Origin: Seriola aureovittata | Lineage: Eukaryota > Chordata > Actinopteri > Carangiformes > Carangidae | NCBI RefSeq assembly: GCF_021018895.1 | Contig: NC_079371.1 | Span: forward strand, 11,912,501 to 11,976,500 | Reading direction: 5' to 3' | DNA length: 64,000 bases | Shown: positions 44,401 through 64,000 of the stretch, piece after piece | Numbering within the stretch: the first letter of the stretch is position 1 | Layout: each line of letters starts with the position of its first letter | Program-made: the position numbers and the translations under genes | Notes under the pieces: model-generated | Database searches by the model: none | What the model was told of the DNA's origin: nothing | What the model saw: only the letters and a program-made list of their open reading frames with translations

Positions 44401-45705
44401 TCTTTAAATGAACTAAGGAAGGCTCACACACTCACGGACAGTCTGTTGGAGCAGGGGTGATTTAAAACGACGTTGAGAATGATATTGTGCAGGTGCAGAG
44501 CACGGAGGGCAGAAGGTGAGCTAGGTAAAGGATCATATATCATTACCCCTGGAGTAAATGATGAATCTGGGGTCACTGGTTCATACAGCAGTGTGTTCTT
44601 TATCACCGCTGCATCTCCTGTAAGAAGATTAGGACAAAACCCAGGGTGCGAGGCTCACATTTCACACTTCACCTGGTATAAATAGAAACACAATGTGGCC
44701 TATTCCCTGCTGTCTCTGTTCACACACCCCAGCCCAGGTACAATGAACCCACAGGAGACATAAAGAGGCAAAGGTTCATAAATGAAACAATAACTCAAGG
44801 CTGCCAAGATCCCAGAGTAATCACATTAGCCTCTGGAGGAAGCTGCTCCATGAAGCTGTCAGTCACATCAGGAGCTATTTCTGCTCATCACCTTGCCTTC
44901 ATTCCCTTCTCCCATTTGACACGACAAACCTCCAGAATGATGACTGACAAATGTGTGTAATATTGTTTTTGAAGCTTTTCACAACTGACATAACAGTCTT
45001 TTGGAAAATGTGTATGAAAAAGACCAGTTGCTATTTGAAGATAGAAAGCGTTAAAAATTTATCAGCCTCGCTATTCAATACATGACACAACAACACACCC
45101 TGAATAGTGAAAGCTGCATTATGGACTTTGTAAACATCTTATTTTTTCTTCTTGAGGGGTTAGTTGACATCAACAGTATGCATTTTCTTCCATCAATGTC
45201 CCACACTGATCTGCAACCCTCAATCTACAGATATTCAGGTTACAAATCATCACTATGGATAAATATCTATCCATCTGTGATGGCTTAAAATAGCTGACAT
45301 AATCCCTGCAATGGCCCACAGTTATAGCAAAGCTGCAGGGACTGGCACATCAATAATACTGACAAACCAAAGACAGTGTGCAGTTCTCCGGTTACCTCGT
45401 GTAACGGTTCTAAGAACTTAAAAATGAACATTGTAAATCAAACTAAATGGACTTCTGCTACAGAACACTTCATTGCTGCGCTGTGCTGAGAGGAGCAATG
45501 TAAAATGTAGTAATGGAAAATAGTTTATGCAAAAGCCTGAGAGTGGCCACCAGAAGTTAAATGAGCACTGTCAGCATGGTGTGTACTCACGCTGCAGAGT
45601 GCTCTCAAGCTGGGAGCCAGCCTGCAGAAGGCAGCGGTAGCTCTCCATCTCCTCCTTGGACTCTTTCTCCAGCTCTCTCTCCTCCTGCAGTGAGGCTGGG
45701 CCCAT
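25266..45705 (-). CDS. mcf2: MCF2/DBL-family Rho guanine nucleotide exchange factor, complete, 30 exons, 1113 aa
   Basis: Coding exons, 5' to 3' on the minus strand: 45705-45591, 40617-40549, 40369-40255, 39809-39719, 38097-37978, 37331-37215, 37030-36881, 36772-36657, 36457-36343, 36117-35998, 35886-35695, 35607-35416, 35260-35089, 33735-33659, 33453-33368, 33217-33151, 32999-32884, 32629-32560, 32462-32370, 32117-32025, 30852-30727, 30617-30396, 29683-29591, 29288-29210, 28938-28875, 27564-27464, 27054-26942, 25831-25719, 25515-25412, 25306-25266. Phases chain throughout (3342 nt). Domains: CRAL-TRIO/Sec14-like (about 45-205; ASFPGNLHLVLVLRPTSF), spectrin-like repeats (about 210-480), DH (about 618-805; SYLLKPVQRLTKYQLLLK), PH (about 810-930; QGSFSVWISHKKG), acidic linker, and SH3 (about 1029-1085). 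DH-PH modules load GTP onto Rho-family GTPases at membranes. All introns are GT-AG except one GC-AG after 32884. The start follows an in-frame TGA (45783-45781); a further 5' exon is possible. Synteny favours mcf2 over mcf2l, although an SH3 is typical of MCF2L. Confidence 0.92.
25412..25831 (-). other. mcf2: mcf2 C-terminal SH3 domain exons
   Basis: Exons 25831-25719 and 25515-25412 encode an SH3 fold: an opening PGRYRALAD strand, a CGDVIQLQCED RT-loop/diverging-turn region, the conserved GRWLVKN Trp and the closing GFIAAASL strand. The split falls at the Trp codon. The layout mirrors the MCF2L C-terminus (PGKYTVVAD, SGDVVELVQEGDEGLWYV, GWVPASSL) as I recall it. The human MCF2 reference form ends without SH3. 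The upstream exon 27054-26942 encodes an acidic linker (SDTEEEV) that also resembles MCF2L. Confidence 0.85.
26409..26436. repeat. poly-A run
   Basis: About 28 consecutive A residues in an mcf2 intron, flanked by no recognisable SINE body. Confidence 0.9.
28380..28570. other. GC/CpG-rich island in mcf2 intron, possible alternative exon
   Basis: This 190-base block is far more G+C- and CpG-rich than its AT-rich surroundings. On the minus strand a pyrimidine tract and CTGCAG acceptor precede a frame open for about 55 codons. It is phase-compatible with the mcf2 exon ending at 28875 and reads Arg/Pro/Ser-rich to a stop. On the plus strand there is a TATA-like CTATAAAAAG near 28251, an ATG at 28481 and a donor-like CAG/GTGGGG at 28561. 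Neither reading resembles a protein I know. The mcf2 frame chains perfectly without it. Confidence 0.35.
28631..28658. repeat. CA dinucleotide microsatellite
   Basis: About 14 perfect CA units in an mcf2 intron, next to the GC-rich block. Confidence 0.95.
31119..31972. repeat. AT-rich minisatellite with inverted left arm
   Basis: Roughly 25 imperfect copies, mostly 22-40 bases, are built from the words TACTATACTATGACATTTTT and CATTTTTATGCCT, with a variant word TACTACAAGTTGAAGTTTTT recurring at intervals. From 31225 rightwards the words run in one orientation. From 31119 to about 31215 they run as the reverse complement (ATAGTATAGTAAGGCATAAA), so the two parts can pair around about 31220. 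The array fills the mcf2 intron between exons 32117-32025 and 30852-30727 and ends about 50 bases from the 32025 splice donor. Confidence 0.95.
32882..32883 (-). other. mcf2: GC splice donor (GC-AG intron) in mcf2
   Basis: The exon ending at 32884 is followed on the minus strand by CAG/GCAAGT rather than GT. The next exon (32629-32560) continues the DH domain in frame (FHSR-VFLQDLE). No usable GT donor keeps the frame. CAG/GCAAGT is the consensus for the minority GC-AG intron class, so this is a normal, weaker and sometimes regulated site. Confidence 0.85.
33096..33098 (-). other. mcf2: Short mcf2 introns around the DH exons, no other features
   Basis: Introns between 30.9 and 38.0 kb other than the minisatellite are mostly 100-1,000 bases and contain no further gene that I can recognise. 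The largest (33736-35088) has only unique-looking sequence and short A runs. Confidence 0.3.
38930..39310 (-). promoter_or_regulatory. mcf2: CpG-rich internal promoter region of mcf2
   Basis: A block with many CG steps and raised G+C lies in the intron between mcf2 exons 39719 and 38097. It surrounds an in-phase alternative first exon (39066-39131) on the minus strand. Sequence composition and position together suggest a promoter for a shorter mcf2 form lacking the N-terminal half of the Sec14-like region. A TCATCC repeat (about 39297-39320) lies at its upstream edge. Confidence 0.6.
39066..39131 (-). CDS. mcf2: mcf2 alternative first coding exon (short N-terminus)
   Basis: The minus strand reads MADCFYRRGAPKIRRSP from an ATG at 39116, with a further in-frame ATG five codons upstream (39131, MTSNT). 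It ends at a GTAACG donor in phase 0. The next exon (38097) starts in phase 0 with ASFPGNLH. I recall the human MCF2 reference protein as starting MAEANPRRGKMRFRRNA directly before ASFPGNLH, so length, basic character (RRG, RR) and junction all agree. This supports a conserved alternative start that omits exons 45705 to 39719. Expression cannot be seen from sequence. Confidence 0.78.
40618..45590 (-). other. mcf2: mcf2 first intron (about 5 kb)
   Basis: This lies between coding exon 1 and the exon at 40617-40549. I found no coding exon that both looks like protein and fits the phase-1 junction. It includes a degenerate GAAGT-word repeat at about 43645-44105. Confidence 0.5.
43645..44105. repeat. 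Degenerate GAAGTG/GCTGAAGT word repeat
   Basis: The words TTGAAGTG, GCTGAAGT, GTTGAAG and AGCTGAACTG recur irregularly through this interval in a single orientation, giving a cryptic repeat without a clear unit length. It resembles an old dispersed element or decayed satellite. No coding frame was seen. Confidence 0.55.
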
Positions 45706-45780
45706 TCCCCTGGACTCCGGCACAGGATCAGGCTCGGAGAACTGACGCTGTCGTGGGAGGTACTGACAGTAGTCCAGGCC

Positions 45781-45813
45781 TCACATCCTCTTCAGAGTCC
45801 TATAGCCTTCCAT
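45781..45813 (-). other. Short upstream ORF in frame with mcf2 start
   Basis: The minus strand reads MEGYRTLKRM then TGA. It lies in the same frame as the mcf2 ATG at 45705, with 25 open codons between the TGA and that ATG. If transcribed with exon 1 it would be a uORF. Alternatively the TGA lies outside the mRNA. It justifies not extending the main start further upstream. Confidence 0.4.
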
Positions 45814-47040
45814 AGTGTCTGCATATAGTCTGGGAGCTACGATAGGGAAAGTTACGTCCACCTGCCTCTGCGGGTCCCAAGATCCAGATGGGACAGCTCC
45901 CTGAGGCTGCTGCTGGATCCTCGTGACCTTGAGCTGCATAGAGAGCCTCCACAGTGAGCAGCACAGCTACAACAGAAGACCTGTCCACATAAGCAGAAAA
46001 CAATGGTTTGTTGTCCTGTTGTTGCACAGACAGGGTGTGATGTGCTTTTCCCCTCATACACACCAGTGTTAATAGACTGTCCTGCTATCAGCAGCAGCAG
46101 CAGCAGCAGCAGTCAGCTACTCCAAAACAAACAGGGCTCCATCTGGCCACTGCTGCCCGTCTCTCTCTTGCCCCTCCCCTCTCTGTCTCTCTGAGTTTCA
46201 GTGCGTCAGCTCTGCACTGAGCAGGGCTCTAGTCGACTCCTGACACACTGCCAACTCCCTCCCAACTTTTCCTCTCACTTCAGACTACTTCATGCTCCCT
46301 TTTGCTGTTTTCTATTCCATCAGTATAACGCTGACTGTACTACAGTCTGCTGGATTGTTGGGTTGTCTGGCTGCCATGTTCATGACCCCACTCTCTCCAG
46401 CTTTACTCTAAAATAGACACACACATAGTGGAGAATAGATCTCTTGTAAAAAGAAAATGAAAATCAACCCCACCCTCTGCCAACAAGTTTGGCCCATGTG
46501 AAGCACAGCCTTTAATACACAACAATCACATTCAGACAGAAGAACAAATATGAAAGGGTGTCATTGTGTACATACTGATAGACAGAGCCTTTCTCAACTC
46601 CCCACTGCTCAACCCACAACTACTCTACGCTCTAATGGATCAGCACTCTTTAACAGTAGACTAGACTTTAGAAATATCACATACACATGAATGTAAACCT
46701 CCTCTATAATGTGTCTCATGTTTTCCTAGCACATTCAATGACCTCTGTATATGATAATGTGCTTCTTGCCTCAATGCCTTCTTGATGTGAGGCCACACAT
46801 GGAGCAGTAGGCGAGCAGCAGTACTCCGTCCTGATACGCAGCCACTCAGCTGATCCAGCTTAGCCTCTCAGCCATCTCATTAAAGCACAGCATCTGCTTA
46901 GTGTGGTCAAATGCACACAAACACACACACACACTCCCAGCCGCCCACACAAACACACATCTTTACATCAGAGGCTGCTGACACAACTGTTAGAGTAACA
47001 AAGCACTATAAGACATTAGTGTATCTTCAAAACATTCTGC
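45814..47040. other. mcf2 upstream region / mcf2-atp11c spacer
   Basis: No gene was recognised. It contains a CAG/CTG trinucleotide tract (46090-46113), CT-rich sequence near 46155-46200 and a short CA run near 46918-46934. The distal mcf2 promoter should lie here. Confidence 0.45.
46090..46113. repeat. CAG trinucleotide repeat
   Basis: Eight AGC/CAG units about 400 bases upstream of the mcf2 start codon. It is not in a recognisable coding frame. Confidence 0.9.
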
Positions 47041-49848
47041 TTTATTACAGAAAATCTTCAGGTTTTGAATATACTAGTTTCAAAGAGGTACATTCAGCTT
47101 GGAGGTTTGGAGTGTTGAGACTGGAGACCCAAAGGGCTGGAGGTGGCAAGGTGTCCCTGCTGTATGAGGCAGGGCTGCTGAGGTGCCTGAAGGTGTCCAC
47201 CTCCACCCCTCACAGACAGGGACAGCGTCCACGACCACAGAGCCTCTCGTGCTTTTTTTTGGACATTTTTGATTTTCTTACAAAAAGTGGCTGGAAAAAG
47301 GTTGCATTAAAAATACAATCCATTCTTTTATACTTTTCATTAGACAGGCAAAACATTAGATTCGAAGAAAATAGCATCTCTGATGTCACTTAAAGGTTTT
47401 TCATTTGACAAAGCAGGCAGCCCCTCTCAAGTGAGTCCTCTTACATCCAGTATATCCGGCACAGTGCAGTCTGGAGGTGACATATCACAGAGTAAAGAAC
47501 AGCCTCCTCCGCAAGCCTAACATCAGAAAAACAGACTGTCTTAGTAGAAAATGTCGCTGAAAGGTGTGTAAATTTTTTTCATTTGTTAAGAACAAAGCAA
47601 CATTAACTTGATTTAAATCTCCACTTGGTGTTATGACTGCCTGCGCCATTCTGCAGATGAGCTGTATCACATATGTCAGGCTACAATCAGTGGTGTGAAA
47701 TACAAGACCAGTACCAAAAACTATTGTAGTGGGGTTATTTTTCGAGCAGAGATCAGTGAAGTTGTGAACTTTAAAATCACCATACTAACAGATTCTGTAA
47801 CAGTTGGCTGTAACACAAAACATAAACGATCAGTGACAGGTAATCACTAGTTTAAATCAAGAGTTAGATCACCTGCAAAAGGAGTGGCATCGGTTCAGAG
47901 GTTGACTTTGGGATGTTGGGAGTGTGTTTGGGGGGGCTGCCTGTCTTTGTGTATATGACAAAGATTATCAAATGGAATTGGCAAGGGCTCACATCAGGGC
48001 TGGAGTAACACAGGCTAAACTCAACTGGCACAAAGCTGATCACTCTCCACAATAAAAAATATTTATGCAATAAAAATATAACATTTGTGAGTAAAATTTC
48101 ACTTAACAATAAATATGCCAAATAGACGATACATATTTGTGTAGGGAAAAAAAAAAAAAAATCCAAAACAGTATCTTAAAGTGTTTGATATCATGGCATG
48201 TTTAAATGGAATGTATGAAGCACTACACACAACAAGTTAAATGAAGGAAGAAAAGGCCAAACAGTCAACTCTCATCCTGAGAGTCAGCAGATTGGACCTG
48301 AAACAGAAGAAAGAACATGGAGCCTCACAGTAGCATGGACTAGGTTGACTCTGCAGGTCTGGAGTTTGGAGGATCTCTTTACACTCCAACTTCAGCCTGA
48401 CTGAGACAAATTACACAAACTAGGATAATGAACATAAATACCTCATTTAGGCTTTAGTGCATGTGTGCATTTATGTGTATAACATGTGTGGTTATTTGTG
48501 TGTTTAATGTTCTCACCTATCAGATATGTGCGTGCGTATGCTCAGGCATATATTCATGTGCCTTAGTGACCAGCTATGCAATGAATAAACCTTCCTTAAT
48601 AGTGCAGGAAATGTCTAACTGAACTACATCAACAAGGTTCAAGTAATCCTGGTTTCCATTACACACAGGCATTTCTGGCTTTTCTCATCCAGTACAGTTG
48701 CACTTACTTACATAACACACGGATAGACACACACCGACATGTCACTTTCAGGTCACATTCGTGTGGACAGACTCCGATAGCATTATGTTCATCTTTTTGG
48801 CTTTGAGCAGGTGCTGTCATACATCTCTAAGCTATATACAGTACGATACATATATTAATCTTCTCATCTTAATTGGACTCTCTTAAATTATCTCTGAGGT
48901 TGAAAGATTTAGGTCATTCTCTAAGCAATGTTTCATTACCAGAATATGCTTAACATCTCTAATCTATCTCTCAATCTTGCATCCACACACGCACACTTTT
49001 TGGATTGAGTGGTAATATGGTCTCCATTACCTCTGTTTATACCTTAGTATTCAATAGAGACTGTAGATTCACCATTGGAAACAAATAATCATATAATAAT
49101 CTATAAACCAGAAAACTGTTCTAACAGTTGGTTTGTAGCTCTGAGCTGGACTGAAATCACATTCAGTAACTTTTTATTTTGAACTATTTGGACATGTGGG
49201 TGGGTGTATTTTCTGAAAAGAAAATATGATAATCATTTAAAGAACAATGTTGAAAAGCGTACTAACTCTAAAATTGTAAAGTAGAATAACCTATGTAACT
49301 GCCGAGAATGGGATCATCATGTCTTAATAAAAACTTTGCAGAATACAGTGACTGAACATCAGTGGAGTAAAGCGTTCTTTTGAGCCTTCTTTCATGCAGG
49401 TGAACCATTCTTGGAGTGGATATTACAACTGCTTGTTAAAACACAGCAGTTGGATAGAGCTACTGACAAGGCAGCCGTGTATGCATTCATTTGTAAGCTA
49501 GTATTTAAAAAAAAAAAAAGAAAAAGAAAAAAAAAAAAAAAGAAGAAGTAAAAGAAAGAAAACTCATGCCTGTCATCTGAGTAGATATTTTAAAAAATAA
49601 TGCAGGGCACTGCTCTGCAGGCATGCGTTGGGGGTTAGGAGCTGCTGGGATTGGGCAGAGGACGGACAGAGCAGTAAGACACAAGTCAAAAGACTGCTAA
49701 ATCCCTTTTCATCCCCTCCCCCCAGTCAGAACATCTCTCTTTTTCTTCTCATTTTTTCCTCCTCTTCTTCTCAGATCAGCTCTGACCCAACTAGCACGGG
49801 ATCCTGAATGTGGCTGATGCCACCATTGTTGTGAGTCCTTGATGCCTT
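47041..49848 (-). other. atp11c: Probable long 3' UTR of atp11c (distal end)
   Basis: This lies directly after the stop of the distal alternative terminal exon (49849). There is no convincing exon in 2.8 kb. Minus-strand AATAAA occurs at 47046-47041 (plus-strand TTTATT), which would fit a distal poly(A) site, and another occurs near 49171. An A-rich tract is at about 49508-49551. Confidence 0.45.
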
Positions 49849-49899
49849 TTACTCACGCTCCTTCAGGTGCTTGTAGGACAGTGGTGTGACAGCTGCGAT
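49849..49899 (-). CDS. atp11c: atp11c distal alternative C-terminal exon (PLSYKH tail)
   Basis: After a pyrimidine-rich acceptor (CTTTTCCAG) the minus strand reads IAAVTPLSYKHLKERE then TAA. It starts in phase 0, the phase left by the atp11c exon ending at 53712. Mammalian ATP11C has C-terminal splice variants, and I recall that one (ATP11C-b) depends on an LLxYKH motif for polarised plasma-membrane localisation. PLSYKH is close to that motif. The short exon is therefore best read as the same variant tail. No other gene is expected between mcf2 and atp11c. Whether it joins exon 53712 directly or after another exon is not settled. Confidence 0.68.
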   Translation of the reverse strand: MAAVTPLSYKHLKERE

Positions 49900-50474
49900 C
49901 TGGAAAAGCGAAAAGCAGGTAGACTTTACTTAAATGTTTTCAGTACGAGCTTGTGCCAACAAGAGGAAGATGACATCTTGAAATCACCCATAACCATCAA
50001 AGAACTGGTGATTGCACATAAACACCATACATCACTAAAATTATATTTTTCCCGCCACCAAAGACAAGCAGAAATTAGTCATGGAAGCACTCCCGATTTC
50101 ATTTCATTTCTATTGAAGCTCAGCAGGGACATTAAACACAAGGCTAGGTTTGTCTCTTTGTGGTTTACCTGGATGTTTGTAGGAGGCCGTCCTCTGACAG
50201 CTACAGGGAGAATAGAAATTCAGATTAAACCATGAACGCTGCTGCAAAAAGCTTAGTGCTGTGATTAAGCGACAGAGATCGGTGCCCCTGGTCAACGGTG
50301 ATGGGAAGACAAATTTGAATGACATTCAGACCTACAGAGGCTGGACAAAAAATGTAAAACCCCTTAAGACATTTGACATAATATCAAAAGCCGGAGTCTG
50401 GCCTTTATTATTATTACCCATGGAGACCAAAAGTATCTAATAATAATAATGCAATAAGATATAAGCAATCCTAC

Positions 50475-50811
50475 GAATAAATACAGACAAAATACGTAAT
50501 AAACCAAAAAAATGTAATAATTTCATAATAAAATTATTTTATTTCCATCCGTTCTATTTCATAATACCACTTTTCATCACAAGGTCAAACAGGGCAGAGC
50601 CAGTTTTGTGATTGGTTGTTTGCTCTTTCAGAGATCTGGTGATGAAAAGTGGCATTATGAAATAAAACAATCAATGGGGAAAATGGCATTGTGGGAAAAA
50701 AAAAAAAAAAAGTTTTGTTACAAAAGTTGCTAGGATAAAAAACGAGCTGAATTTATTGGACTATTTTGTAATTTTCAGGATATAGATTTCACATTTTGTC
50801 TGTATTTATTC
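50475..50811. repeat. Fold-back (nested inverted-repeat) element
   Basis: The inner arms at 50555-50580 and 50639-50664 are reverse complements with one mismatch (core ATTTCATAAT..CACTTTTCATCAC) around a 58-base loop. Outer arms at 50475-50496 and 50791-50811 also pair (GAATAAATACAGACAAAAT). A poly-A run interrupts the right side. The nested arrangement suggests a MITE-like element. There is no coding capacity. Confidence 0.7.
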
Positions 50812-51671
50812 AGATTATGTATTACATTACATTTATTAAATATTGAACACTTTTTCCTATATTTAACTGCTGCAATTTTCAAATATTTTGTATTGGTGTT
50901 TCCATTTAATTTGTTGTCTACCCCCTGTAGGTAATGCAGCTGCATTTGGACTGAGGTTAAGGCAGCATCACATCAGGCATTGAGCTAAGCTCAGCACTTA
51001 CAAATGCATACATTATTTGCCAAGAAAGTAAGCAGATGACAACCACCAACACAGGTTTGGATGTGCACACATGACGAAACGATCATCAAGAAACCATCAC
51101 GTTACAAACAGTACATAAATACCAGACTGGGAAGTTAAAATCACAGATCAGCTCTGCTGTTTCACACCACCAGGTGAGAAAACCCAAGCAAACTGAGAAC
51201 AACACCATACAGGAACACACAGACAGACATTCTCAGTCCAAAATAAGAAATGAAATGGACTGAAATCAAATACATTCAAAAATTGGGTTTTTAAAAGCAC
51301 ATGCAGGGGGTAAATAAGCTGGGACTTCAAAGGGAGGCTGAAAGGAGCACGTGTTTTTAAAAATGGTTAAAATTGCAACATTAGCCCTGGAGATGCATTC
51401 ACATTGACGAAATGCACCATTTTACCATTTTAACTAAAAATGTTGACACAAAATTTTAGTCTGACATGGAAGTGCATCTCTTCAGCCAGCCAATAGCAGC
51501 TTACACAACACACAACAACACATTGTGCCTTGCTGGATGTGATCCGTATGCCATTATGCCTTTGATTCTCTTGTTAAAACTCAGAGTTAGGGACCAGGAC
51601 TGCTGGACAGGTTGGTGGGGGGAACAAGTCTTTGATTGGCTTATATGGCCTGAAGGTGGGCTGGTACCTGC

Positions 51672-63868
<12,197 letters not shown>

Positions 63869-64000
63869 CTGCACAATTACATCAGAACATCCATCAGTTT
63901 AGTCATACAGGAGCTGTGCAGTTCACACACTCTCCTATTCTCTAAATGGAAACCTGGCAGGCAAGCCGGCATCCACTTTAAAATACGCAGTGACAATACA
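63869..64000 (-). other. atp11c: atp11c intron, running off the window
   Basis: This follows the acceptor of exon 63868-63804. No further exon was seen before the window edge. The preceding exons, encoding TM1-TM2 and most of the actuator domain, must lie beyond 64000. Confidence 0.7.

Noticed and set aside
25266..45705. Naming the GEF mcf2l
   Set aside because: The SH3 argues for it, but synteny with f9 and atp11c, the SFPGNLHLVLVLRPTSF wording and the short first exon match MCF2 better. A phylogeny would settle it.
46911..47393. 160-codon plus-strand frame
   Set aside because: It starts in a CA repeat, has no domain and lies antisense to the presumed atp11c 3' end.

Overview
This is a window of vertebrate nuclear DNA, almost certainly from a ray-finned (percomorph-like) fish. 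The genes are split by GT-AG introns. The non-coding DNA holds CA, TA and poly-A microsatellites, dispersed fish-type repeats and a decayed Tc1-like transposon. Nothing bacterial or viral was seen.

Four genes were recognised by reading and chaining exons by hand. From left to right they are: the 5'-most coding exon of fgf13 (minus strand, 8.04-8.09 kb, the rest lies left of the window); a complete eight-exon coagulation factor IX gene, f9 (plus, 19.28-22.56 kb); a complete 30-exon Rho-GEF gene of the MCF2/DBL family (minus, 45.7 down to 25.3 kb); and the last 21 exons of the P4-ATPase (flippase) gene atp11c (minus, 63.9 down to 51.7 kb, with alternative 3' ends down to about 47 kb). The order and strands, fgf13(-) f9(+) mcf2(-) atp11c(-), match the human Xq27 block FGF13-F9-MCF2-ATP11C. 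This supports naming the genes f9, mcf2 and atp11c rather than their paralogues F7/F10, MCF2L and ATP11A.

Layout: 1-8.0 kb is fgf13 intron. 8.1-19.3 kb is the fgf13 promoter side plus the divergent fgf13/f9 intergenic space, with microsatellites and a dispersed repeat. f9 and mcf2 converge across 22.6-25.3 kb. The mcf2 body contains an approximately 0.85-kb AT-rich minisatellite with an inverted arm (31.1-32.0 kb), a GC-rich island (28.38-28.57 kb) and an internal CpG-rich alternative promoter and first exon (about 39.1 kb). 45.7-51.7 kb holds the mcf2 upstream side and the atp11c 3' region. A Tc1-like relic lies in an atp11c intron at 54.56-55.27 kb.

The genes are neighbours by ancestry and do not form a pathway: an FGF-homologous intracellular channel modulator, a secreted clotting protease, a Rho-GEF and a phospholipid flippase. 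I found no new multi-gene system. The most useful observations are isoform-level: a hidden fgf13 exon 1V, an mcf2 internal first exon resembling the human one, a C-terminal SH3 in mcf2, a GC-AG intron, and alternative atp11c tails including one with a PLSYKH motif.
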